From a virus, in IMG/VR virus record IMGVR_UViG_3300035034_002381, positions 64,001 through 128,000 of that record: DNA of 64,000 bases. One strand, written 5' to 3'. The notes under the pieces are model-generated. The model was given only the letters and a program-made list of their open reading frames with translations. It did not search any database and had not been told where the DNA came from. Below, piece by piece: positions 26,528-38,900 of the stretch. Both the position numbers and the translations under genes were made by a program. Each line of letters opens with the position of its first letter. Position 1 is the first letter of the stretch.

Positions 26528-28687
26528 ATGGCTGTATCACCTTTTATAAAACCCATCCGGACTTCCGGTGGTTCATTTTACACATTTACTTCGGCATCTG
26601 AAGATTTAGGTTTTTCATTTAATAATGATGATAAGAAATTTAGATTTTCTAATTACGTGTGCCTTAATATTCCAGATATTCGAGGCGCTGACGCTAATCA
26701 AAATTGGGCACAATTTGATTCAGTACCAGGTAATTTTTCAATAGATGGTTCTAAATCATTAAATACATATTTAGGTGAGAGTTTACAAAATTATGCGCTT
26801 AACTTAGAAACTTCAATAATCACGGCGGATAGTTATAATCCCAATTTAGACAGATCAGTTTCCGAAAGAGTTTTCTTTAAGTGGTTAAAAGAAATCAATG
26901 TAATACGTTTTCGAGAAGCAAACTTATCTGAATTATCTGATGAGGTTTTTGGAGTACATTACGTTGAAGAAGACGAATCTGAAATATACTCAAAGGTAAT
27001 TCAATATATCGGCGGTATTGATGTAATTAATAACGTCAGAAATAAAGAAAACGCATATAGCGAGGTTTATGTACATATTCCCACTTCCCATGGTCGCCAG
27101 CCATCTATACTTTTCACAACCGAGGAAGATGATAACTATCGCCCAGACCTAGAATTTACAAATGATCCAGAAGATCCTTTAGATGGACCATATATTGTTG
27201 GTCGCAGTGTATCTGATATTCATCCCGCAGGACTGGATTTTGAGGCGCATTATGATTCTGAATTTGGAACATACGCTGCAGAATCTCCCACTTCAGGTGT
27301 ATCACCTGCCGCAGAATTATTTTATTGGGATGCAGTTAATTCACAATGGATAGACGAGACAGACCCTGATTTTTATTGGTGGTATCCAATACCTAAAGTT
27401 AATACATATTATTTAGAAAGAGATTTTTTCACAGATCCAGGCAACGATAAATTTAAAATTGATGATGGATCAAAAGTAGTTGAGTTTGTTAGAAGCCGGT
27501 TAGATGGAGTTTCAATGCAATTTAATCCAGCAACATACGCGGATATTGCGTCAAGTGCTAATATCAATAATTTTGGAGAACTTGCAGAATCGGGTTTAGC
27601 TGAAAATTTTGAATTCAACGCGGTACTTATTTATTATGAACTTTTTGATCCGTTGGATCCTGCAAATGCAGTTAGAAATTTATTTGGAGTCTTATTCCTA
27701 GATAATGTTGATCCTAAATCAGGCGGCGGTGGAGAAATTCCTAGATTAAAGAAATGGAAACCTAACCCAATAACCGGAGATAATGGTAACGCATATTCTC
27801 TTAAAATTAATTTAAAATTTGACGTCAACGCAGAGGATGTTTCTTCTGAAGTCACAATTAATGATTATAATACATTTTCCTTAGATTTATATGTGGACGC
27901 ATTAAACGAATTAAAGGAAACAACAAGAATTTTTAGAGAAAATTCAGCAAAATTAAGTGAAATTGAGACATTGTTAAATGATACTCGTGGTTTAGTTTTA
28001 GACAGCACAAATTCGGGAGAAATTTTATCAAGACTGAATTCTCTTGAAACTATAATTAATTCAAATCAAGAACTTTTTACAAACGCCAATCAACTGACTT
28101 CTTTAATTGAGAAAAACTATCAAGAAATACTTAATATCTATAACGGCGATACTTCTGTTGATGTAACATATAATTTAGATACCTTTCAACAAGGTCCTGG
28201 TATATTACTTAAAAAGAACGCAAATAACACAGTAGAAATATCTTCAGCTAATCAAGCATTTTCATTAACTAATTCACCAAGAGTTAGTGTAATGTCAGAT
28301 TTTGTTACTACTGCAAATAGATTTACATACGAAACTAATTTATTAAATTTTTCAAATTATTTAAGAATTACAGATGGTAGTGTTGACACACCCTTTGAAG
28401 TAGATCGAGATGTAGTCATTCAAATTAAAGACAATCCTTTTACTTGGAAAAAGGGTCAAAGATTTAGAATATCTTTTACACATGGGCTTAATTTATCCAA
28501 CACAAACGGTAATTTTAATTTCTTGATTTATACAGATTCTCAAGACACATTAAATACAGGCTTCAATTATTCAGCCGAAGTCGGAGTAGTTTCGTACACA
28601 CAATTTATTGCTCGAGGTAATGATCCAGTAATAGAAATAGTATGTATAGATCCATTAACCTTCGATTTTGATATAGATATATATTAA
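26528..28687 (+). CDS. Virion structural protein
   Basis: 719 residues. The N-terminal two thirds is mixed alpha/beta with many Asp, Pro and aromatic residues. Residues about 455-545 form a heptad-type coiled coil (TTRIFRENSAKLSEIETLLN, LSRLNSLETIINSNQELF), and a C-terminal beta domain follows (FRISFTHGLNLSNTNGNFNF). This domain order (globular, coiled coil, beta tip) fits a trimeric baseplate or fibre component. No homologue recognised. Confidence 0.5.
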   Translation: MAVSPFIKPIRTSGGSFYTFTSASEDLGFSFNNDDKKFRFSNYVCLNIPDIRGADANQNWAQFDSVPGNFSIDGSKSLNTYLGESLQNYALNLETSIITADSYNPNLDRSVSERVFFKWLKEINVIRFREANLSELSDEVFGVHYVEEDESEIYSKVIQYIGGIDVINNVRNKENAYSEVYVHIPTSHGRQPSILFTTEEDDNYRPDLEFTNDPEDPLDGPYIVGRSVSDIHPAGLDFEAHYDSEFGTYAAESPTSGVSPAAELFYWDAVNSQWIDETDPDFYWWYPIPKVNTYYLERDFFTDPGNDKFKIDDGSKVVEFVRSRLDGVSMQFNPATYADIASSANINNFGELAESGLAENFEFNAVLIYYELFDPLDPANAVRNLFGVLFLDNVDPKSGGGGEIPRLKKWKPNPITGDNGNAYSLKINLKFDVNAEDVSSEVTINDYNTFSLDLYVDALNELKETTRIFRENSAKLSEIETLLNDTRGLVLDSTNSGEILSRLNSLETIINSNQELFTNANQLTSLIEKNYQEILNIYNGDTSVDVTYNLDTFQQGPGILLKKNANNTVEISSANQAFSLTNSPRVSVMSDFVTTANRFTYETNLLNFSNYLRITDGSVDTPFEVDRDVVIQIKDNPFTWKKGQRFRISFTHGLNLSNTNGNFNFLIYTDSQDTLNTGFNYSAEVGVVSYTQFIARGNDPVIEIVCIDPLTFDFDIDIY

Positions 28688-28937
28688 AATAACAAAAAAT
28701 ATCAAAACATTTAACGAATTTATCACCTGGACAAATTTGACAACATATTCTTCAAAATCTGAAAATTTTGAAGAATATTTAATATTTTGATATAGATATA
28801 TATTAAAAATAACAAAAAATATGAAAAATATCAAAACATTTAACGAATTTATCACCGAGTCCAGTTTAAATGAAAGCTTCTGGACAAATTTGACAACATA
28901 TTCTTCAAAATCTGAAAATTTTGAAGAATATTTTAAT
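28665..28937 (+). repeat. Imperfect tandem duplication of a promoter plus tagged-gene start
   Basis: Copy 1 (28665-28783) and copy 2 (28784-28937) match base for base apart from gaps. Copy 1 lacks nine bases including the ATG of the tag, 24 bases encoding the LNES region, and single bases in T or A runs. Copy 1 overlaps the end of the upstream structural gene and is non-coding for the tag protein; copy 2 is the working start of the next gene. Each copy holds a GATATATA (28676-28683 and 28795-28802). Confidence 0.85.
28795..28802 (+). promoter_or_regulatory. GATATATA element, candidate phage promoter
   Basis: The exact octamer lies 18 bases before the ATG at 28821. A second copy sits at 28676-28683 in the decayed duplicate. 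Confidence 0.38.
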
Positions 28938-29228
28938 GTGGCAGGTGTACCTGGAAGTAGCGTCTCCTTCTTAAAAAAATTACAAACTGAACTAGATTCG
29001 TCTGATAATGAAATTACCCAAGAAATTGTTGATATGATAAAAATGAAACTACCTAAAAGGGATCTTAATATCATAGAATCTAAAAAGGATAAAATGTCAT
29101 CTGATGACATTTGGGAAATGTATGATGAATTAAGAAATACGAGTCCTAAATACGCAGGTCTCGTAGCATTTTATGTATGGATGCATCAAAATATTGGTAA
29201 AACTATACAAGATAGACTTTCATATTAA
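28821..29228 (+). CDS. Predicted internal head protein with capsid-targeting tag
   Basis: 135 residues beginning MKNIKTFNEFITE|S, with a second site SLNE|S eight residues on. NESFW after the second site is shared with the 2H phosphoesterase gene (INESFW at 17560), suggesting common ancestry of the tag region. The remainder is helical (LKKLQTELDSSDNEITQEIV, KYAGLVAFYVWMHQNIGKTI). It sits alone between two very large structural genes, as if inserted as a cassette, and its start has been duplicated. Confidence 0.65.
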   Translation: MKNIKTFNEFITESSLNESFWTNLTTYSSKSENFEEYFNVAGVPGSSVSFLKKLQTELDSSDNEITQEIVDMIKMKLPKRDLNIIESKKDKMSSDDIWEMYDELRNTSPKYAGLVAFYVWMHQNIGKTIQDRLSY

Positions 29229-29232
29229 AACT

Positions 29233-32200
29233 ATGACAGATACAAAAAACAGCTTTTCATCAATACTTGCCCAATTTGCAAGACTACAAACCCAGACTCT
29301 AGAAATTTTACAAGGACTTTCTGAGGCAGTGGGTTCTAATTCTGAAAACGTGACTCTCGAATTTTCGACTGCTGATGGAGAAGAAGTTGTTTATCAAATA
29401 CCAAGTTTTGGTTTTATTGAAGCTCAACTAAATAGAATTGATCACACACTAGAACAATTAATGGGACTTGACGGTTCTGACGCAAATATTAGAAGTGCGG
29501 ATGGATCGTTTAAAAAGATTTTAGAATCAAGATTAATCAACTCACCAGATAGAATAACCGGACTTATGGTGCCTGGAGAATTTGAGTATAAAAATAATTG
29601 GTTTTTCGAATCATTTTTAAGTCCTTCTTTATATACTACTGTTAATGTCACACCTTATGTAGATCCTTCAGCAAATAAAATTCTCACAAAGAGAATGATA
29701 TTGAATTTGGAATCTCAGGAAGAAATAGATTATTTCAATGATACTTATAATAATCAAAACAACATTGTCTATGAGGATCTATTGGTAGATTTACAAAACA
29801 GAGGTATTGAGTTTTTTCTTGATGAAACCGTCGAAGATTTACCTTTAGCAGTTATTCGATATGAGGGAACTTTTGATGTATATAAATATGATGATATAGA
29901 TTTTACTAATCCTGACGGATCCATTTCTAAAAGACGAAAATATTTCTTAGATAAGCTAACATATTCCGACGTTTTATCAAACGTGTTGGATACAGTAGAT
30001 TTAAAGGTTAATGATAAAATTGTTATAGGCGAAACGACTTATAAAATAGAAGTAATTGATAAAGATAATAATGCGATAATTCCTAAGAGAATTAGTGGTT
30101 ATGAATCTATTATAGTTGGAGCTGATGTTTTAAGAATTTATTCTGATAAATTCTCAATCAAAGAAGCGCAGATAGGTTTAGGATTTGATGAACATCAGGT
30201 AATTTTCTTTAAATCAGTAGACCCAAATTTTAATGTTGTATCAACTGACTGGTCAGATGGAATCGCATTCTATTCAAACGATCTAATTATTACGACTTCA
30301 AATGGCAATAAATCTCTTGAAGAATTTTATAAATCAGAAGTCGCAGATTTTGGTTTACAATTTATTTCAGCTGCTAAGGATAAACTTATACCAGCTGTCT
30401 ATGGAAATATTCCAGATCCACCTGTTATAGACGAAAATAATTTCGAAGTCACAAGAATAAATGATCATAAATTAGATACTTCTGAGGTTACTAAGATCAA
30501 CAACAAAGCTTCTGATAAACTAAGAATTCAATCGGAAATCTCTGAAATTGAAAAGTCAATTGAGACCAAGAAGGAAGAGCTTTCAAATAAAAAATTCAAC
30601 TCTGAAGCTGAACGAAGAGGTACTAAAAACGATTTAGATTCTTTAACACAAGAAAAAACATCTAAATCTAAACTTTATACATCAACAGTATCAGAATTAG
30701 CTGTGTTATCAAAGGATAAACCAGTAGTTCTAGAAAAACCTAAATACAGAGTTAGAGGATTTTTTGAGTTGCCTGAACCTAAGCAAAACTCACGAACTGG
30801 TGAACAAAACGTTATTCAATTCATTACTGAATATCGATATATTAGAACTGATGGAAGTGCAACAAATTCTAAACAATATGATTTCACAGATTCTCAGGGA
30901 CAAGTAAAAAGAGGTACTTATTCTAATTGGGTAAAACATACATCCGAAATTAGAAAAAAAGAATATGATACACAAACCGGCAAGTATATTTGGGCAACCG
31001 AAGATATTGAAAGCCCGGATATAAATAATGTTAATCAAGTAGACATTCCTATAAGTAAAGGTGAGCAAGTCGAATTGAGAATAAAAAGTGTTTCTGAAGC
31101 TGGTTGGCCAATTAATCCTATAGTTTCAGAATACTCAGCACCTGTCATTATTAGTTTTCCTGAAGATTTATTGGCTGAAGATGAAGCGACCAATGCAATC
31201 AAAGAAGCCAATGACGAAATGATTCGTATTTCATTTCAACAAGAACTTGATGCAAGAGGATTAGATTTACATTTAGCTCGAGCCTTTTCAAGCGGTGAAA
31301 AATATTATGCACATGATACCGAATCAATTGCATCAGGGTTTTTTACTAATGAGGGTAACGTCATTAATTTATTTGAAAAAATTAAGTCTTTAGAAAACGA
31401 ACTTTCTTTATTACGAGCAAAAGTTGAAGATATTCGTGGTGTTCTTAAATTAAGTCTTATAGATAATAATGGTACTAAAATACCAATCAAAAATAACTCG
31501 ACTGTTAATGTCTTTGCAGGTTACTATAAGGATTATATAGATTCTTTACCTGTAGGTGAACAAAAGGGTGCAATTATAACAACTACATATACGCTAGTTT
31601 TAGAAAATGGCGAAAGTAATCCTTTAGAATTAATTTCCAGATTACCTGGTGGAATTGGTGAAAGATTACCAAGTACAATTGATCCTTATGGCAATGCACC
31701 GTCATCTATAAATAATTCGTGGGTTAATGATGCTATAACTCCGCCTGATGCAAACTATAATTCAGCAAGAAGATATGATATTGTACCGATAGTAAACAAT
31801 TCTGTTGATAGTTCTGAGACAAACAACGCCTCAAAAATATCCGCTAACTTTTTACAGTCACAACAATTAATGTCACAATTCATTTATTCAAGATATACCG
31901 ATATTGGATTACGACCAAAATCTGGTGATTTATATTTTGATGCTGCAGGAAAGAGTAGTGAAAGTAGATATTCTGGTATTTATGAACCAAGAAAAAGATC
32001 ATTATTTCCAGTAACTGATTCAGGATTAAATGATGCATCGTTTATTTGGGATTATATAGCAGGTTATGATACAGCTAATGTGCCTATCGGTAATGGTAAA
32101 TTATCCAGATTTTGTATTCATACCTTACATCCATTACTTAATACTGGTTTAAGTATTCCATTTGTTGAATTACAAAATCCTGGATTCACATTATCTGGAT

Positions 32201-32988
32201 TTATTGAAGATGATCTTTATGGAAATATACCATTTTCAAATTCTGAGGAAGTTATTCCTGCGTTTAAACATTCATTGGGTATAAACATTCAAAACATACC
32301 TACAGATTTGGTAGATTCTAAAGAAATCACTAAATTAACTGGTGCCAAAAGAACACAACTTAATTATAGAAATAATTGGAATGAGTTAGGGGAAGATAAA
32401 TGGAAAAACAATTTCTTTGGTGGAGATGAAGTCGATGAAATAACATATCCAATCGCAATCAGCGCCGGAGATTACGACTCTGCTTCAAACAACCAATATA
32501 TTCTACCTGATAAATTTGGTTTTACTGAAAACGATAGATACTTAGTAGGTATTGATACCTGTGGTTCTTATTTATATATGGCTCCGGCGACATTTGATCA
32601 GTTATTGGTAGACGGTACTGACAATAGAGCACTTAAAATATTAGAACAAGGGACAGAAAACGGAATTCAAATTCCGATAGTTTTCCAATTTAGAATGACA
32701 GATTTTCATGGTGAAGGTAATGTCGGTAGTGGAATAATTGGTGGATTTGATCCTTCTTCTAGTTCGCAAATTACAAAAGCAAAAAGCAAAATTAATCTCA
32801 CATACGAAAATACTATCGGTTTAGATATATACACTAAGGATGAAACCACATTCTCGGTAGATCTAAACTTTTCGGTTAAATATAGACGAGAAAGTCTATC
32901 ACAAAAAACTGATTCTGTCGGGAACACAGTATCTAATACCAGACAACAAGTATCAGTTGATAAAAGCCAGATACGTAATTTGAGATAA
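29233..32988 (+). CDS. Large virion structural protein with coiled coil and Fn3-like domain
   Basis: Start taken at the ATG at 29233 (MTDTKNSFSSIL), just after the tagged gene; the open frame extends to 29173 inside that gene. About 1251 residues. The N-terminus has a helical bundle (FARLQTQTLEILQGLSEAVG). Residues about 430-520 are a charged coiled coil (ISEIEKSIETKKEELSNKKF). A fibronectin-type III-like region follows, with KYRVRGFFELPEP and VELRIKSVSEAGWP. The C-terminal half is beta-rich. Probably a baseplate or tail-tip protein, by location and composition. Confidence 0.55.
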   Translation: MTDTKNSFSSILAQFARLQTQTLEILQGLSEAVGSNSENVTLEFSTADGEEVVYQIPSFGFIEAQLNRIDHTLEQLMGLDGSDANIRSADGSFKKILESRLINSPDRITGLMVPGEFEYKNNWFFESFLSPSLYTTVNVTPYVDPSANKILTKRMILNLESQEEIDYFNDTYNNQNNIVYEDLLVDLQNRGIEFFLDETVEDLPLAVIRYEGTFDVYKYDDIDFTNPDGSISKRRKYFLDKLTYSDVLSNVLDTVDLKVNDKIVIGETTYKIEVIDKDNNAIIPKRISGYESIIVGADVLRIYSDKFSIKEAQIGLGFDEHQVIFFKSVDPNFNVVSTDWSDGIAFYSNDLIITTSNGNKSLEEFYKSEVADFGLQFISAAKDKLIPAVYGNIPDPPVIDENNFEVTRINDHKLDTSEVTKINNKASDKLRIQSEISEIEKSIETKKEELSNKKFNSEAERRGTKNDLDSLTQEKTSKSKLYTSTVSELAVLSKDKPVVLEKPKYRVRGFFELPEPKQNSRTGEQNVIQFITEYRYIRTDGSATNSKQYDFTDSQGQVKRGTYSNWVKHTSEIRKKEYDTQTGKYIWATEDIESPDINNVNQVDIPISKGEQVELRIKSVSEAGWPINPIVSEYSAPVIISFPEDLLAEDEATNAIKEANDEMIRISFQQELDARGLDLHLARAFSSGEKYYAHDTESIASGFFTNEGNVINLFEKIKSLENELSLLRAKVEDIRGVLKLSLIDNNGTKIPIKNNSTVNVFAGYYKDYIDSLPVGEQKGAIITTTYTLVLENGESNPLELISRLPGGIGERLPSTIDPYGNAPSSINNSWVNDAITPPDANYNSARRYDIVPIVNNSVDSSETNNASKISANFLQSQQLMSQFIYSRYTDIGLRPKSGDLYFDAAGKSSESRYSGIYEPRKRSLFPVTDSGLNDASFIWDYIAGYDTANVPIGNGKLSRFCIHTLHPLLNTGLSIPFVELQNPGFTLSGFIEDDLYGNIPFSNSEEVIPAFKHSLGINIQNIPTDLVDSKEITKLTGAKRTQLNYRNNWNELGEDKWKNNFFGGDEVDEITYPIAISAGDYDSASNNQYILPDKFGFTENDRYLVGIDTCGSYLYMAPATFDQLLVDGTDNRALKILEQGTENGIQIPIVFQFRMTDFHGEGNVGSGIIGGFDPSSSSQITKAKSKINLTYENTIGLDIYTKDETTFSVDLNFSVKYRRESLSQKTDSVGNTVSNTRQQVSVDKSQIRNLR

Positions 32989-32991
32989 TAA

Positions 32992-35900
32992 ATGCCAGAT
33001 TTTACTAAAGATACCAAATGGTATAGTGTTAATTTTTCTAATGAAAACGTTCTTCAAGGACAACAAACACAGTTCCTAAGATTTAAAAATAGAACGCACA
33101 CTTCTGATATAGATAACCCCCGAAAAATTTATATTATGCCTATTGTCGAACTTTTAGGCATGGATGAATCTTTATCGGATGAAGAATTAGCCGAAAAATA
33201 TAGCAATCAAATATTTTTCAATGGGGCCGACATTTTCGATCTTAACACAATATTCAAATCTCCAACCAACTATACATTTCCAGAATCAGAGGGTCTAAAA
33301 GTATTATGGTATGGTGGTCCCAAAAATCATACTGACCCAGAAGATTTTGGGCAATATTTTCCAGATACACAAGCTGGTCTAAACATTGGTATTAATACTA
33401 CTCAATGGATTGGCGCCCCTTTATCAGGACCAGATGGACCGTTTACTACGCCAGGAGAAAAAACTAATTTCAGAATAGATTATAAGGGTGATCTAGATAT
33501 AATTGCCAAGATAACATTTTTTATAACCACTTCTGATCCCACTGAACCAGATTTTTGGGACACATTCCCAGTAATTAGAACTGATATGTCTACTCCTAAA
33601 CAAGGTGACGTTACTAAAAATGGTAGTGAATTTAATTTCTTTGATGGTAGTAACTGGGTATCATTTACAGATTCTACATTAGAAGAACCTATATATGGAA
33701 TTAAGCATTTACATCAAGAAGGATATTATCTACCTACAGGACCCCAAGATCATTGGCATGATTTTCAAGAAGTTTATTTGATAGGATACAAAGTAAATGA
33801 AAATAAACCCAACAGAGATAAATATTGGGTAGAAAAACAACTTGAAAATAAAAAGATATATGATGAGAAATCTTCATATATGTTAATGCGAACTAATCCT
33901 AAACTTTCCGGTAACATAAAATTCGTTATCGATAATGACTCCAATATGTATTTAGATACTATTGAAGCTAACGATGATTTATCAAACACAAAATTCAAAA
34001 GAAATCGAGTAAACGCTAAAGGTAATTACATTTCAGACCTAAAAAAATATTACTCTTCTCTTAATTCTGAAGTAATGTTTGATGTTTTTGAAAAAGATGG
34101 ACAATATCTGAATTCAAAAACGGCATACAAAGATCAATACGATTTTTATTATGGATATGGTGCTAGTCAATTAAAAAGCAAGTTTTATGATGAACATTTC
34201 AGATTATTTGCTCCACTTTGGGTAAAGGACAAACTTCCCGAATTTTTCGTGATATTCAAAGGCGAAGGACCTTACAATCCTGGTACATATGATAATTTTT
34301 CTAAGCAAGAAATTCTCGAAGAGCTTTTCACAAGCTCTAAGATCATTAAAACATATGATCTTAGGGATCAAAGTAATATCGGCACGTATTTATCAACTAT
34401 TACTAAAGACGCCAGATTTAAAAGAGTACCTCTAAATATTAATTATGAAAGTAATACGTTGTCTACATGGAATGGAATAGATTATCGTAAAGGCGTTCTT
34501 GGTGAAAAGGGCGAATATCTTCATGATTTTTTCAAAACAGATAGAGCGATTGTAGACTTTGAAGAATCTGTAACTAATGGATTCCAAAGAAATGGCTTGA
34601 TTTGTCCTAATCTTTTCAATTTTGAATTTTTGTTTTATGACGAATATTCTGATGATTATGATATTAATCGATATTTCGGATTTTATGTTAATGCAATAGA
34701 TTTAGCAAAAACAGAAATTTTTACAGAAGGTTTTTCTAAAATAGCTGAACAAGAACCCAAACCAATATCAGAAGTTGATATTGCCCCATATTCAAGAAAG
34801 GAGTTTAATCAAACTAACCCAGAAGGAATAGTATTGCCTATTGAATATAACCAAGGAGAGTTAATTGGTGAACCTTTAACGCGCGGAAATACTACCGGGA
34901 TTATACCTCTAGATACACACGTACAGGATAAAGCAAGATTCTTTTTTGTTCAGGGTAAAGATAATCAACTTTATAGAATAAACGCAATTAAAGATTATTC
35001 TTTAGGCAACGAAAATGCAAGTAATCAACAAGCATATACAGGAATACAAATATATGATAAGTCTTTTGATATTAGTAATTTCACTGGATTAGTTAGTCTT
35101 AAATCTCAGTTAGATTCAGAATTATTAAACGAAGGTCAAGCTCAATTAGTAATTAATCTACAAAGTTTAGATACAAGAGATTTAATATTTGAAGAAGGTG
35201 AAATTCTTGAATTTGAATATGTTGATATTAATCAAAATTTACAAAAATGGAAATGCAACGCAAATTCTACCGGACTTCAAAAGGGTGATGCATGGAATTA
35301 TCCTGTTTATGATTATTCCAATTTAATTTTTGAAAACAATTTTAATCCTAAAGGTACACCTAACGAAGTTGCTAAATCTTTAGTTAAATGTATTAATACA
35401 TTTGAAAACAACGTTATTTTCGCTTATCAAAACGATAATGAAGTAATTCTTAAAAGTAATTTAGATAATGCTGGCGGAAACGGAATAATCTTTAGAAGAA
35501 AACTTGTACCAAATTCGGTATTTGATAATACTTTAATCTACTCAAAAATACCCAACCGGGATTCTATCTTAAATGAGGATGATAAATCAGTAGATGTGTC
35601 TACTAACGGTGAAGTTCTTTCGTTTACTATGAAAGAACCTTCGCTAAGAAATAATACATACCTACTAAAACTTACAAACGCAGGTCCTGGATATGCAGTA
35701 GTTAATATAACAATCAACGGCGGTTTTTATAAAGAAAAGACTTTAGTTTTAGATGTAACTAAAAAATCTGTGATTTTTTCAGATGATAAATTTGATATCG
35801 AATTTTTATCTGTTGAAACTGATATAAACGGAGATCCTGTTGAAGATATTAATAGTGATTACACATTAGTAGATTATACATTAAATGATGAATGGGAATT

Positions 35901-38900
35901 TTCTTATTCTACACAAATAATTGAACAGCGATTTATTGGTGGTACACAAAGAAATCGTTCACGATGTAAAATTATAACAGAGGATGCTGAAAACATAGAA
36001 AAATTAGAATGGTTTCAGGTACAGAAAAATAAATACTCCAGACTCCAAAATTGGAATGTCCAGGGTCAAGATCTAGTTTACATTTATAATCTAGAAAACG
36101 AGATTTTAGATGAAGGTAATAACATCGTCGGTTATGATAATCTACTTTCACATTCTATAATACAACTTGATGATAACCAAAACGAATTTTATAGATCTTT
36201 AGATAGAAAAATATTAAGTTATGATAACTATAAACCTAGAGTTGGTATGTTATCGTTTTTACCGATTAAAGATTTTGATTTTGATTTAATTCGTTCAGAC
36301 TATGCGTATACACCTTCTGCAGAAATATTCAATTATTTTGATAAAATTTCACTAGGGCCTAACGATGAAAAGGAATTAGATTTAGGTCAATATTATGAAA
36401 TTGAATCAGGTAGTGTTGAGCTTTGGGGATTTAATACTAATTCTGATGAATGGGAAAAAATTCAAGTATCCGAAATAGATGTTTGGTCTGACACTTCTAC
36501 TGATGTGGTCTTTGATCCTGATAATGTAAAAAACTTTAATACTTTACTACCATCATATTATTATGAGTCTGATAAAGATTTATCTGATAAACTTGCAAAT
36601 ACTCCAACAACTAATACTAAAAGTTATTTTTATAGAGTTTATAAAGCATTAGAAAATATCCAGGTATATAGTAAACTTAAAGTTGTTGCTATTGATCCAT
36701 CAGTAATTGGTAAATATTTGTATGCTCAAGATGAAGATCTTAGTAATTTTTCCGGATTCTTAGGTTTAAGTGATTTCTTTTCTATCGAGGACGAAAATAA
36801 ATTACAAGAACTTATTGAAGATGAAGACATCGATAGATTCTTCTTCGGGCAATTATTATCAGAGTATAATCGATTAAGAGAAAACTTTAATAAAAATTAT
36901 GCCGTAAAATCTAGAGTTGTTCCATATATCAATAAATGGGTTAATCCAGGAACAGACTGTAGAGATAATCCATATAGACTAAATAATTCATATGCATTTG
37001 GGTTAACCGGATTTTCACCTGATAACGAAATTAATGAGAAAAATGCAAGCCTGCATACCCACGAATTTTATTATCTTGATGAATTCCCAGAAAATTTTGA
37101 AAACGAGTTTTTAGAAAATTCTAGATCTTACTTTTTTGAAAATATTTCTGATGATAATGTTATAATAGAAGATTCGGTAACTAATTGGTTAAGTTTATTT
37201 AAAGATTCTTCTAACGATTGGTTTATGAAATATTTCTCCGTTGGTTATCCAACTGATAAAAATAAAGAGGGTGAATCTATAGCTAAAAAACTTGAAGAAC
37301 GTTATACATTCATGAATTTTGTGCCTGGGGTTGAAAGATCGCAGTGTATATTCCGTGGGGCTAAAATAGAAGTTGTTGATATTAACCCTGATAATCAACA
37401 AGAAATTCAGTCTTCTAGAAAATATAATGACTATAAATTTTCTTCAATCTTACGCATAAAAACTCTACAAACTGATTCCAATAATGAGTCTCGGAATATT
37501 GAATTTGTTGCTAATGATCAATACAAGACAATTGTGATGATCACTACATTATTTATAGATGACTATAAAATCCAAAACAGTGGATATGGTTATTCATTTT
37601 TATATTCTGCTGAAGATTCCCTTAGAAGTTCAAGTCAGAAGAATGAAAATATGTTGTATGAGAGTAATAGTGGTTATGCTCATTGGAACGATGGAGTCAA
37701 TGATTTAATTGGTGGATTTGAAACACAAAAACATTATAATGCATTCCTAGGTTCTTCAGTTATAGATTTTTCAGATATTAAACTTCCAGGTATTTTTGAC
37801 ATTAATGTTTTTAATAGTACTTTTCCTAAAAATCTTAACGCAGTATCTAACACCGGTACTGAGTTTTCTCCGTTGAATGAAATAAAATCCATTAACGGTA
37901 ATGTTTATAACAAGAGAAATTTTTATAACATCTTAGGCGATAATGAAACTATTATCGACAGTGGAAATGTGCATATAGATTCACTGGAAAGAGGAGAATA
38001 TTCAGAATTTTCTCAGTATATTCCAAACTATCCAAATGATGGTGATGTATATATTGTTAATAATCAACCTGGTTTAGATCAAAATATTGAAATATTAGAA
38101 GATAAGATTATCATAGATCAGAATGCAAATTTAACATATTCCACATCATCAAGAACAAATACTTCAGTCACATTCCCGACTCGAAGAAAGTTCGGTTCAC
38201 CATCATTTGATTTAAACAACAATGATATAAGTCTGTGGTACTTATCAGGTGGAGAAGAATACCTTAATAAAAGAATTTCTACGATTTCCTTTGCAGAAAT
38301 TTTCAATAGTGTAAATTCTGGTGAAGACATTAAATTTGTTTCAATCCATAGTGATGGGTCTACATCAGAAAACAATTATCAAATTAATTTTATTGAATTC
38401 GATAAAATAATAAAAAACAATACATTATCTGTTATCGAAGACATAGATAAGCCTGATCTTTTTATAGAATACGGAATCATAGGATTTGATATTGAAAATA
38501 ATAATACACTAGAATCTGTTTACCGTCATAGAGGAAGATTTGAACCTAAAACACGTAAAATAATTGATTTTTGGGTTAGAGAAAATGAAAGTATGACTAA
38601 TCATTTTGATCGTGACTTTTTATTAAGTAATACAAGAATGTTAATCGAAAATCAATTTGTAGGAGACATTTCAAACTTATATTACACCAAAATATCTGAT
38701 GGTAGTATAGTTAAACTTTCAAATACTTCTAACTACCAATCACTTTATCCATTAGTTGATGAAATTTCTATAGATTTTAAAGATTTTTTCACATTCAATT
38801 CTAACTGGGATAACGATTATTACAATTTTTATCAAGTGAGATATGGTTCAATAAGTAGATCAAAGTATTTTACAATTAATGATAAATTAGAAGGTACTAT

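Noticed and set aside
28655-29110. Minus-strand open frame of 151 codons with an internal repeat
   Set aside because: The repeat simply mirrors the DNA duplication on the plus strand; the plus-strand tagged gene explains the sequence.
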